Below are positions 36,168 to 43,888 of a DNA stretch of 64,000 bases, in pieces. The DNA comes from Sphingosinicellaceae bacterium. GTDB lineage: Bacteria; Pseudomonadota; Alphaproteobacteria; Sphingomonadales; Sphingomonadaceae. The stretch spans positions 682,001-746,000 of the forward strand of contig CP079108.1 in the NCBI GenBank assembly GCA_019285715.1. The letters are read 5' to 3'. Both the position numbers and the translations under genes were made by a program. The notes under the pieces were generated by a model. That model saw only the letters and a program-made list of their open reading frames with translations. It searched no databases and was not told where the DNA came from. Position 1 is the first letter of the stretch. The number at the start of each line of letters is the position of its first letter.

Positions 36168-36398
36168 CTACTCGATCGTCCCGATCAACGTCCCGACGTC
36201 ATAGGTCTCGTCCGGCGTGCCGAGGTGCCTGAGGGTGCCGGCGTCGGGGGACTCGACCTCGGTCGTGCTCTTGTCGGTCTCGAGCGCATAGATCGGCTGT
36301 CCCGCGGTGACCGTCGCACCGTCTGGCACCAGCCACTCTTGCAGCGTCGCTTCGGTCATCGTCATGCCGAGCTTGGGGATACGAAGTTCGGTGCTCAT
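36168..36398 (-). CDS. Free-standing lipoyl (biotinyl/lipoyl-attachment) domain protein
   Basis: This encodes only 76 residues: one complete lipoyl domain with the lipoylation site K43 in ETDKSTTEV. It has no E2 catalytic or subunit-binding domain, unlike normal dihydrolipoyl acyltransferases. Its start overlaps the E1-beta stop (ATGA). It is likely the swinging-arm substrate for reductive acylation by the E1 pair encoded just upstream. The missing acyltransferase and dihydrolipoyl dehydrogenase must be supplied elsewhere, or the lipoyl domain serves a different acyl transfer. Confidence 0.88.
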   Translation of the reverse strand: MSTELRIPKLGMTMTEATLQEWLVPDGATVTAGQPIYALETDKSTTEVESPDAGTLRHLGTPDETYDVGTLIGTIE

Positions 36399-37441
36399 CG
36401 GGGCTTCTTCCAGTCGAGGGTCCGGCGGACCGCGGCGGTAATCTGGTCCTGGCTATGGATCCAGGCTTTCTCGAGGGCAGGCGAGAACGGCACTGGCGAA
36501 TACGTGCCGCCGACGCGCTGCACCGGGGCGTGGAGCTGACCGAACAATTCCTCGTGGATGCGCGACGACATCTCGGCGCCGGTGCCGTACGCTTTGACCG
36601 CCTCGTGGACGATGACCGCGCGGCCGGTCTTGCCAACCGAAGCGAGCACCGTCGCCTCATCGAACGGTGCGATCGTGCGGAGGTCGACCACTTCGACCGA
36701 AACGCCCTCGGCGGCGAGCCTTTCGGCGACAGCAAGCGCATCGAGTACGGCCTTGCCATAGCTGATGATACTGACGTCGGTGCCCTCGCGGGTGATCGCA
36801 GCCTTGCCGAGTGGTACGCGGTAGCCGGGGGTAGGGGCGGGCCCCTGGATGCCGTAGCACAGGATGTTCTCGATCAGGATGACGGGGTCGTCGTCCTCGA
36901 TCGCCGAGTGCAGCAGTCCGTAGGCATCCGCCGGGTTGGATGCCATCACGACCTTGAGGCCGGGCACGTGGGCGAACCACGCCTCGAGCATGTCCGAATG
37001 CTGGCCACCGAAACCGACGCCGACACCGGTCGTGGTGCGGATCACCAGCGGCACGTGGGTCTGGCCACCAGACATGAAGCGCAGTTTTGCAGCGTGGTTG
37101 ACGATCTGGTCCATCGCCACGGTGACGAAATTCATCAGCATGATCTCGGCGACCGGTCGCATGCCGACGAGCGCTGCACCAACCGCGGCGCCGATGATCG
37201 CCTGCTCCGAGATCGGCGTCGCGCGGACGCGGTTGACGCCGTACTTGGTGCTCAGGCCCTTGGTGATCTTAAAGACGCCGCCGCCCTGCGCATCGCCGAC
37301 GTCCTCGCCGAGCGCGATGACGTTTTCGTCGGCACCCATCGCCTCGTCGAGTGCCATGTGCAGGCCTTCGACGAAGCTGATCTTGGCGACCTTGGCCGGA
37401 GCCGGGGCGGGGGCCGTCATGGTCTGGTCCTGGGTACTCAT
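36395..37441 (-). CDS. 2-oxoacid dehydrogenase E1 component, beta subunit
   Basis: This encodes 348 residues of the transketolase pyrimidine-binding family, with LGEDVGDAQGG, TPISEQ and the C-terminal domain containing VIVHEAVKAYG. It forms a heterotetramer with the alpha subunit to decarboxylate a 2-oxoacid (or acetoin) using thiamine diphosphate. It overlaps the alpha gene by ATGA and the lipoyl gene by ATGA, so the three proteins are made together. The substrate branch (acetoin, pyruvate or branched-chain) cannot be settled by eye. Confidence 0.92.
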   Translation of the reverse strand: MSTQDQTMTAPAPAPAKVAKISFVEGLHMALDEAMGADENVIALGEDVGDAQGGGVFKITKGLSTKYGVNRVRATPISEQAIIGAAVGAALVGMRPVAEIMLMNFVTVAMDQIVNHAAKLRFMSGGQTHVPLVIRTTTGVGVGFGGQHSDMLEAWFAHVPGLKVVMASNPADAYGLLHSAIEDDDPVILIENILCYGIQGPAPTPGYRVPLGKAAITREGTDVSIISYGKAVLDALAVAERLAAEGVSVEVVDLRTIAPFDEATVLASVGKTGRAVIVHEAVKAYGTGAEMSSRIHEELFGQLHAPVQRVGGTYSPVPFSPALEKAWIHSQDQITAAVRRTLDWKKPR

Positions 37442-38460
37442 GCGGCCAACTCCTGCTTCACGACATCGATGCGGAGTTCGCTTACATCGGGGAACGGGCT
37501 GGCGAGCGCGAATTCGACCGCCTCGTCGATCTCGGCCTCGACCTTGGCTTCGAGCGCGGCCAGTTCGGACTCGGTCACCTGCATCTCGAGCAGGCGGTTG
37601 CGGAACCGGGGTACCGGATCATTGGCAATGCCGGCCTCGGTAAGCTCCTTGGGCACGTAGCTGAAGTCGGCACCGAACAGGTGACCGAGCATGCGGAAGG
37701 TCATCGCTTCGATAAGCGTCGGACCTTCGCCGGCCCGCGCCCGGTCGACCGCGGCCTTGGCGGTCTCGTACATCGCGACCGGATCGTTGCCGTCGGTCTT
37801 GACGCCCTTCATGCCGTAGCTCGCGGCGCGGTCGACGATCGAGGGCACCGAGGTGTGCGCGGCGTAGGCCGTGTGCTCGCCGAACAGGTTGTTCTGGCAC
37901 AGGAAGATCACCGGCAACTTCCACAGCTGCGCCATGTTCATGGCCTCGTGGAAGGCGCCGATATTGGTTGCCCCGTCACCGAAGCTGACCACCGTGACCT
38001 TGCCGTCACCACGATTCTGCGAGGCGAGCGCGAGCCCGTTGGCGATCGGCAGTCCCGATCCAACGACCCCGGTGGTGACCATGACACCGGTTTCGGGATG
38101 GGTGATATGCATCGGACCGCCCTTGCCCTTGCACGTGCCCGTCGAGCGCCCGGCGCACTCGGCCCACAGCAGCTTGGACGGGATGCCCTTGGCGAGCTGG
38201 TCGTGAACGCCGCGGTAGGTGGTGACGAGGTAGTCGTCCGGCTTCAGCGCGGTCATCATCGCGGCCGACAGCACTTCCTGCCCGCGAACCGGGTAATAGA
38301 CGATCTGCAGCTTGCCGGTCATCAGCAGCTGGCGGAAGCGCTCATCGGTCCGGTTAATCAACACCGTACGGCGGTAGATTTCCAGCAGCGTCGCACGGTC
38401 GGGCGACGTCGGACTGGTTTGCGACGTCGCACGGTCCGCGACCGCGACAGCTTCGGGCAT
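37438..38460 (-). CDS. 2-oxoacid dehydrogenase E1 component, alpha subunit
   Basis: This encodes 340 residues. The thiamine-diphosphate motif runs from GDGATN to LCQNN, about 30 residues later, and the HxH-like region is in GGPMHITHPE. The ATG at 38460 is preferred: GGAG lies 8 bases upstream, while an in-frame TTG at 38481 has none. It is downstream of the thiolase-like gene by 45 bases on the same strand and overlaps the E1-beta gene. It may process a 2-oxoacid released by the upstream side-chain cleavage (inference). Confidence 0.92.
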   Translation of the reverse strand: MPEAVAVADRATSQTSPTSPDRATLLEIYRRTVLINRTDERFRQLLMTGKLQIVYYPVRGQEVLSAAMMTALKPDDYLVTTYRGVHDQLAKGIPSKLLWAECAGRSTGTCKGKGGPMHITHPETGVMVTTGVVGSGLPIANGLALASQNRGDGKVTVVSFGDGATNIGAFHEAMNMAQLWKLPVIFLCQNNLFGEHTAYAAHTSVPSIVDRAASYGMKGVKTDGNDPVAMYETAKAAVDRARAGEGPTLIEAMTFRMLGHLFGADFSYVPKELTEAGIANDPVPRFRNRLLEMQVTESELAALEAKVEAEIDEAVEFALASPFPDVSELRIDVVKQELAA

Positions 38461-38505
38461 CGTTGCTTCTCCGGATTTCAACGTTCGATATTTCGGGTTC
38501 GAATT

Positions 38506-39648
38506 CTAGCGCTCGAGGACGACGCAGCCTGATATGCCGGGAGCGCCGTAGACCTGGCTGTAGGCGAGCGCCGCATCGGCGACCTGCCGCCCGTGAGCGC
38601 GGCCACGAAGCTGCTCGACGTTCTCGTAGATCTGGCGAAGGCCGGACGCGCCGATCGGCTCGCCGCACGCCAGGCAGCCACCGTCGGTGTTGATCGGCAG
38701 CTTGCCGCCGATACGGGTGTCGCCGCGCGCGATCATGTCGCCCTGCTCACCGTCGGCGCAGAAGCCATTTTCTGCCATGTGCATGATCTCGGCACCGCTC
38801 TCGGTGTCCTGGAGCTGGGCGACATCGATGTCGCTGGGGCCGACGCCCGCCATTTCCCAGGCGGCCGCGGACGCGAGCTGCGTCGCTGACTTGCCGCGCT
38901 CGATCTCGAGCGCAGGTGCGAACACCTCGAACGAGCCGGCCGGGCGGGTACGGATCGCGGCACCGCGCACGCGGGGGCCGCTCAGGCCGAGTTCGCGCAT
39001 CTTGCGGTCCGACGCGAGGATCAGCGCCACGCCGCCCTCGGCAGGCGAGCAGAACATGAACTTGGTCAGCGGGTCGGAAACCATCTGGGCATTCATGATG
39101 GTGTCGAGGCTGACCGGGCTCTTGCGCCAGCTGTGTGGCGTCACGGCGCCGTTCTCGAAGGCCTTCTCGGCGACCTGCCCGAGCGTCTCGGCCTTGATGC
39201 CGTTGAGCGCCATGTAGCGATTGATCTTGTTGGCGAAGAACTGCGTCGTCAGCATCATGCCGGTCTCGCCGTACCAGCGCGGCAGGCCCGACGCTTCCGG
39301 GTCGGCGTTGAAGGCGCCGCGGGGATGCTTGTCGAAACCGACGACGATGCCGATGTCGAACTCGCCCGATTTTATCGCTGCATAGCCGGACAGGATCGAC
39401 GAGCCGCCGGTGGCGCAGCCGTTGTTGACGTTGATGAACTGCATGCCTGTCAGGCCGAGGCGCGGAAGCACCGCGTCGGCAGCTCCGGCCGCCGAGGAGC
39501 CACCGTAACCAAACTCCATCTGCGACCAGTCGAGGCCGGCGTCGTCGAGCGCCTGCCGGATCGCGAACACGCCCTGGTCGAGTCCGGTGCTGCCTTCGGT
39601 ACGCCCGAACGGGTGGATTCCGGCACCGACAATATGAACCGCGGTCAT
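38506..39648 (-). CDS. Thiolase-superfamily lipid-transfer protein/aldolase (Ltp2-like candidate)
   Basis: This encodes 380 residues of thiolase fold. The nucleophile-position Cys is C78 in NNGCATGGSS. Where thiolases carry GHPxGAS, this protein reads CGEPIGASG, with Glu330 in the usual His position. The C-terminus SQVYGAPGISGCVVLER resembles SCP-x/lipid-transfer proteins. Together with the DUF35 protein that overlaps it (ATGA), it matches the Ltp2/DUF35 pairs that perform retro-aldol cleavage of steroid side-chain CoA thioesters. True thiolysis looks less likely with the altered His. Confidence 0.85.
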   Translation of the reverse strand: MTAVHIVGAGIHPFGRTEGSTGLDQGVFAIRQALDDAGLDWSQMEFGYGGSSAAGAADAVLPRLGLTGMQFINVNNGCATGGSSILSGYAAIKSGEFDIGIVVGFDKHPRGAFNADPEASGLPRWYGETGMMLTTQFFANKINRYMALNGIKAETLGQVAEKAFENGAVTPHSWRKSPVSLDTIMNAQMVSDPLTKFMFCSPAEGGVALILASDRKMRELGLSGPRVRGAAIRTRPAGSFEVFAPALEIERGKSATQLASAAAWEMAGVGPSDIDVAQLQDTESGAEIMHMAENGFCADGEQGDMIARGDTRIGGKLPINTDGGCLACGEPIGASGLRQIYENVEQLRGRAHGRQVADAALAYSQVYGAPGISGCVVLER

Positions 39649-40070
39649 GCGCTGTGTCCCTCTGCATCGGGGGTGAAGGCGTAGGTCAGTACCGCTTCGC
39701 CGTCGGCGTTTTCGCGGTAGGCCTCGGTAGTGATCCGCATCGGCTGGCCGATCTTGAGGGCGGCAAAGTCGTCGGCGACGATGCGTCCCTCAACGATCAG
39801 TTCGTTGGCAAGCTCGACGTAACCGACCCCGTAGGGCTTGAAATCCATCTCGCCGCCGTTGCCGTTGAACGGCGACTTGGGGCGGAACCGCTGGACCGTC
39901 CACGACCACAATTTTCCGCGCGGCGAAAGCTCGATCAGTTCGAACTCATCCGCTTCGGGCCCGGTCGGATAGGGAAAGCGGAGCTTGCCGTCGGTGCGGC
40001 GACGCCCGGCGAGAAGGCGCGTTGCGTTGCCCTCACCGGTGAATAGGTTCGTTGCTACTTGGACCGCCAT
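39645..40070 (-). CDS. DUF35/OB-fold protein without zinc ribbon
   Basis: This encodes 141 residues with the DUF35 OB-fold region (ELSPRGKLWSWTVQRF, then YVELANELIVEGRI). DUF35 proteins normally carry an N-terminal four-Cys rubredoxin-like zinc ribbon; here no cysteine exists in the whole protein. The partner gene is the thiolase-like gene, whose ATG overlaps this stop. GAGG lies 5 bases before the ATG. It is inferred to be the obligate partner of the aldolase, delivering or shaping the acyl-CoA site. Confidence 0.8.
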   Translation of the reverse strand: MAVQVATNLFTGEGNATRLLAGRRRTDGKLRFPYPTGPEADEFELIELSPRGKLWSWTVQRFRPKSPFNGNGGEMDFKPYGVGYVELANELIVEGRIVADDFAALKIGQPMRITTEAYRENADGEAVLTYAFTPDAEGHSA

Positions 40071-40118
40071 CTTGACCTCACCCCCACGACAATAACACGC
40101 CGTGCACTTTTCAAGTGT

Positions 40119-41327
40119 CTAGAGGCCCAGGCCGACCTTCGCAATGACATTGCGCTGGATTTCGCTCGATCCGCCAAAGATCGTTGCAGCGCGCGAGTTC
40201 AAATAGCGCGCCGTCGGCGTCAACGCATAGTCGGGGCCGATGCCGGCTTCGTTGGCGAACATGCCAAGCGCGTGGCGCTGGTCGACCGCGGCGCGCGGAC
40301 CGAGTGCCTCGACAGTCAATTCGGCAAGCTGCTGGGTCGCTTCGCTGACGATCAGCTTGAGCATCGAGGCGGTGGCGTTGCCCGCGGTCTGCCCGGTACG
40401 GCGGCCGGCGACCTGGCGGCGTTCGGTCCAGTCGATCGCCATGACCTGCGTTTCGAGCCTCATGATTCGCGATCGGAACGACTCGTCTTCCCACAATGGT
40501 GCGCCGTCGTCGCCGAGTTCCGCGTGGGCGACCTTGTACAGCTTGCGGAGTTGGGCGTTGAGCCGGCCCGCGGCCGAGCCGCCGCCGCGCTCGAACTCGA
40601 GCAGGTACTTGGCGACCGTCCAGCCGTCGTTCTCGGCGCCGACAAGGTTCGCTGCCGGAATCCGCACGTCGTCGAAGAAGCACTGGTTCACCTCGTGCTC
40701 GCCCGACATCGAGCGGATCGGTGTTACCGTCAGCCCCGGCGCATCCATCGGCGTCAGCAGGAACGAGATGCCGGCCTGCGGCTTCCCGGTCTGCGACGTG
40801 CGCGCCAGCAGGAACATCCAGTTCGCTTCGTGGGCGTGGGTCGTCCATAATTTCGTGCCGTTGACGACGTAGTCGTCGCCGTCGCGAACGGCCCGGGTCT
40901 TCAACGAGGCAAGGTCGGACCCCGAGCCCGGCTCCGAATAGCCCTGGCACCAGTAGTGTTCGCCCGACAGGATCTTCGGGAGGAAATAATCCCTCTGCGC
41001 CTGCGTGCCATAGCCCATCAGCACCGGCGCGCAGAGCGACAGGCCCATGCCGGGCAGCGACGGTGCACCGGCCAGCCCGAGCTCGCGGTCGAAGATGTAG
41101 CGCTGCATCGCGGTCCAGCCCGGGCCGCCGTACTCCTCTGGCCACGACGGCGCGATCCAGCCTTTTTCATAGAGGATAGTGTGCCATTGGCGGGCCAGCG
41201 TACCCTCGGCGAAGACGCCAGCCTGCCGCGCCGAAGCGGCGCGCAACTCGGGCGTAAACTTCTCCGCCAGGAAGCTGCGGACCTCGTCCTGGAAGACGCG
41301 GTCAACGTCCGAGAGTTCGACGTCCAT
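40119..41327 (-). CDS. Acyl-CoA dehydrogenase family protein
   Basis: This encodes 402 residues with ACAD domains in order: the helical N-domain (PSWPEEYGGPGWT), the beta-domain (YSEPGSGSDLASLKTRA, then VNGTKLWTT) and the C-domain ending in IFGGSSEIQRNVIA. It oxidises an acyl-CoA to the enoyl-CoA with FAD. The ATG at 41327 follows GGAG by 6 bases; a longer frame upstream overlaps the divergent oxidoreductase gene. It is the first gene of the run ACAD, DUF35, thiolase-like, E1-alpha, E1-beta, lipoyl protein. Confidence 0.92.
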   Translation of the reverse strand: MDVELSDVDRVFQDEVRSFLAEKFTPELRAASARQAGVFAEGTLARQWHTILYEKGWIAPSWPEEYGGPGWTAMQRYIFDRELGLAGAPSLPGMGLSLCAPVLMGYGTQAQRDYFLPKILSGEHYWCQGYSEPGSGSDLASLKTRAVRDGDDYVVNGTKLWTTHAHEANWMFLLARTSQTGKPQAGISFLLTPMDAPGLTVTPIRSMSGEHEVNQCFFDDVRIPAANLVGAENDGWTVAKYLLEFERGGGSAAGRLNAQLRKLYKVAHAELGDDGAPLWEDESFRSRIMRLETQVMAIDWTERRQVAGRRTGQTAGNATASMLKLIVSEATQQLAELTVEALGPRAAVDQRHALGMFANEAGIGPDYALTPTARYLNSRAATIFGGSSEIQRNVIAKVGLGL

Positions 41328-41409
41328 ACCAATCTCCAACGCGCTTGCGCCAACTGGGGAGATCGTACACAGCATTTTGCATTGCGCAGCAACTTCTTTT
41401 GGAGCCGAA

Positions 41410-42414
41410 ATGCACTGGCGTATTGCCGCACGACCCAACGGTCGCGAACTTCGCATCGATGACTTCACGCGTCACGAGGATAATGCTCCCGAGGCGCTTA
41501 AGCCGGGTGAGGTCCGCGTCCGCACGCTGATGCTGTCGTGTGATCCGGCCCAGAAGGGTTGGATGGAAAACGCAGGGGGCTATGCGGCACCGACGGCCGT
41601 TGGAGACGTCATGCCCTCGTCGGGCGTCGCGCAGGTGATGGAGTCAACGGTCTCCGATTTCAGCACAGGCGACTTCGTCTCCGGTCCGATCGGTTGGCGG
41701 ACCGAGGCAGCGCTCGAGGCGCGGCTGCTGACCAGGCTGCCGAACGATCCGGAGAAACTGCCGCTCTATGTCGGCGTGCTCGGCAACACCGGTCTCACCG
41801 CATATTTTGGCATGAGCAAGATCGCCCACCCGTTCCCCGGTGACACGCTTGTCGTGACCGGCGCGGGCGGCGGCGTCGGCTCGGTGGCGGGACAGATCGG
41901 GCGCATCGCAGGGTGCCGCGTCGTCGGCATTGCCGGTGGGCCCGAGAAGTGCCGCTGGCTGACCGAGGAGCTCGGCTTCGATGCCGCCATCGACTACAAG
42001 GCCGGCGGCCTCAAGGATCAGATCCGCGAGCATATTCCCGACGGCATCGACATCCTCTGGGACAATGTCGGCGGCGAGCAGCTCGACATCCTGCTCGGCC
42101 GGATCGCGCTCAACGCTCGCGTCGTCATCTGCGGCGGCATCGCGCGGTACGAGCAGGCCGGCAAGCCGCCGGGGCCGTCGAACTACTTCAACCTGGTGTT
42201 CAAGCGCGCGACCATGACCGGCCTACTGCTCACCGACCACGTCGCGGAGTTTCCTAAGGCGCGCGCCCGTCTGTCGGCCTGGGTCGATAGCGGCGCGCTG
42301 AAGACCCGCGAGGACTACGCCGATGGACTCGAGAACGCCCCCGCGACATTGCTGCGACTGTTCCGGGGCGACAACATCGGCAAGCTACTGCTGAGGGTAG
42401 CCGAACCGGTCTAG
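41410..42414 (+). CDS. Zinc-independent NADP-dependent oxidoreductase, MDR family (copy 2)
   Basis: This encodes 334 residues, with motif VTGAGGGVGS, then GCRVVGIAGGPEKC and LWDNVGGEQL. It is closely similar along its length to copy 1 (22728) and less so to copy 3 (49705). GGAG lies 5 bases before the ATG at 41410. It begins the plus-strand run of ferredoxin, SnoaL-like, SnoaL-like, EthD and GST genes, and is divergent from the ACAD operon. It likely reduces a conjugated ketone double bond. Confidence 0.88.
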   Translation: MHWRIAARPNGRELRIDDFTRHEDNAPEALKPGEVRVRTLMLSCDPAQKGWMENAGGYAAPTAVGDVMPSSGVAQVMESTVSDFSTGDFVSGPIGWRTEAALEARLLTRLPNDPEKLPLYVGVLGNTGLTAYFGMSKIAHPFPGDTLVVTGAGGGVGSVAGQIGRIAGCRVVGIAGGPEKCRWLTEELGFDAAIDYKAGGLKDQIREHIPDGIDILWDNVGGEQLDILLGRIALNARVVICGGIARYEQAGKPPGPSNYFNLVFKRATMTGLLLTDHVAEFPKARARLSAWVDSGALKTREDYADGLENAPATLLRLFRGDNIGKLLLRVAEPV

Positions 42415-42433
42415 TGGTGCCAAACCGCCGGCG

Positions 42434-42745
42434 ATGATCACGCTGCACTTTGTCGAAAACGACGGCACCACCCACGATGTTCTGGCGCGCACCGGCGGCA
42501 GCCTGATGGAGGTCGCGGTGCGCAACGGCATGCCGGGCATCCTCGCGGAATGCGGCGGCTCCTGCGCCTGCGCGACCTGCCACGTCGTCATTCCCGACGA
42601 GTGGCGCGAGCGCGTCGGCCCCGCCAACGGCATGGAGGAGCAATTGCTCGAACTCGTCGACGAACAGCCGGGCTCGCGCCTGTCGTGCCAGGTCAAGCTG
42701 CGCCAGGAGCTCGACGGACTGGTCATCCGGCTCCCGGACAGCTGA
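42434..42745 (+). CDS. [2Fe-2S] ferredoxin, adrenodoxin/putidaredoxin type
   Basis: This encodes 103 residues with cluster ligands C40, C46, C49 and C85 (spacing C-x5-C-x2-C then a distant Cys). This is the vertebrate-type/adrenodoxin class that feeds P450s and Rieske oxygenases. It is the only ferredoxin recognised in the window and the probable electron donor for the P450 at 47684 and the Rieske enzymes. No ferredoxin reductase gene is seen here. Confidence 0.93.
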   Translation: MITLHFVENDGTTHDVLARTGGSLMEVAVRNGMPGILAECGGSCACATCHVVIPDEWRERVGPANGMEEQLLELVDEQPGSRLSCQVKLRQELDGLVIRLPDS

Positions 42746-42856
42746 GGGCGTCGCCACGGGGGCCTGACAATAAGGTCAGGTGCGCCCGCCGGTGCCGCCG
42801 TCACCATGCAGCGATGATCGACACCGAACGAAGCCCGCGGGCACGGCGATGAAGCG

Positions 42857-43378
42857 ATGAGCGCTCGCACCCTCGATGAAGTCCTCGCGTGGCACGAGAT
42901 CTATGGGCTGCTGTGTGACTATATGCGGGCGCAGGACCGCCTCGAGCCGGCACTGCACCGCTCGGTCTTTCATGATGACGCGACTACCGACTACGGCAGC
43001 TTCAAGGGCAGCGCGGACGAATTCGTCGCCTTTGCCCAGGGTGTGCTGACCCCGCACCGCTCCAACCACCACATGATCGGGCAGGTCGACATCGACTTTG
43101 AGGGCGATACGGCGTTCGGCGAGGTCTATTTCCAGGCTTTTCACCGGGTTGTCGGCGACGACGGTGCCGAGCAGGACCTGTGGGTCTCGGGACGCTACGT
43201 CGACCGCTATGAACGCCGCGCCGGAGCGTGGAAGATCGCCCACCGCAGCGAGCTTGTCGACTGGCTGCGCAGCGAACCCGCCGGCGACGCGGCGCTGATG
43301 GCGCAGACCGGCTGGCCGCTTGGCCAGCGTGCGCCGCACGACCTCAGCTGTGACCGGGAAGGGCTGCGACGCCGATGA
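42857..43378 (+). CDS. SnoaL-like (NTF2-fold) protein
   Basis: This encodes 173 residues of the SnoaL_4-like type. It shares with the 11059 protein DDATTDYGSFKGSADEF-like and RSNHHMIGQ/RTQHIIGN segments and a GRYVDRYERRAGAWKIAHR block, showing direct paralogy. Its stop overlaps the next gene's ATG. It is likely a dehydratase, isomerase or oxygenase accessory; substrate unknown. Confidence 0.82.
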   Translation: MSARTLDEVLAWHEIYGLLCDYMRAQDRLEPALHRSVFHDDATTDYGSFKGSADEFVAFAQGVLTPHRSNHHMIGQVDIDFEGDTAFGEVYFQAFHRVVGDDGAEQDLWVSGRYVDRYERRAGAWKIAHRSELVDWLRSEPAGDAALMAQTGWPLGQRAPHDLSCDREGLRRR

Positions 43379-43884
43379 ACTCAGGAACCAAGGACACTAC
43401 CGCCGACCGGCTGGCGATCATGGACGTGCTGTGCCGCTACGCCCGCGGCATCGACCGCTGCGATCTCGACACCTTGCTCGGCGTCTGGTGGCCCGGTGCC
43501 ACCGCCGATTTCGGGCACGGCATCGGCGATGCGGCGGAATGGTCGACGGCAACCGTCGCGGCGCTCAGGGCGATGCTGCGGACCCAGCACATGCTCGGCA
43601 ACATGATCATCGACATCGCCGGTGACCGCGCCGACTCGGAGACGTACTGCCGCGCCTATCACGAGGCCGAGACCTTCGACGGGCCGGTCGAGATCGTTGT
43701 CGGTGGCCGCTACCTCGACGTGCTCGAAAAGCGGGGTGGCGCGTGGCGGATCCTGACCCGGCGCTATGTCATGGACTGGAATACCAATACCCCGTCGACG
43801 GCGCGCTGGGACGACGGGCTGTATGCGACGCTGACCCGTCGCGGCGGTCGCTTCCCCGACGACCCGCTCTACAACGGCGCTTGA
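43375..43884 (+). CDS. SnoaL-like (NTF2-fold) protein
   Basis: This encodes 169 residues, a second SnoaL-like protein in tandem with the 42857 gene (ATGA overlap). The ARGIDRCDLDTL and LRTQHMLGNMIID segments align with ARSIDRCD and RTQHIIGNVLIE in the 11059 protein, so it is a closer relative of that distant copy than of its neighbour in that region. A GGRYLDVLEKRGGAWRI block is conserved. Confidence 0.82.
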   Translation: MNSGTKDTTADRLAIMDVLCRYARGIDRCDLDTLLGVWWPGATADFGHGIGDAAEWSTATVAALRAMLRTQHMLGNMIIDIAGDRADSETYCRAYHEAETFDGPVEIVVGGRYLDVLEKRGGAWRILTRRYVMDWNTNTPSTARWDDGLYATLTRRGGRFPDDPLYNGA

Positions 43885-43888
43885 GGCA

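Noticed and set aside
38506-39648. Ordinary acetyl-CoA acetyltransferase assignment for the thiolase-like gene
   Set aside because: The His-containing GHPxG motif is replaced by CGEPIG and the gene is overlapped by a DUF35 gene, which fits lipid-transfer/aldolase relatives better.
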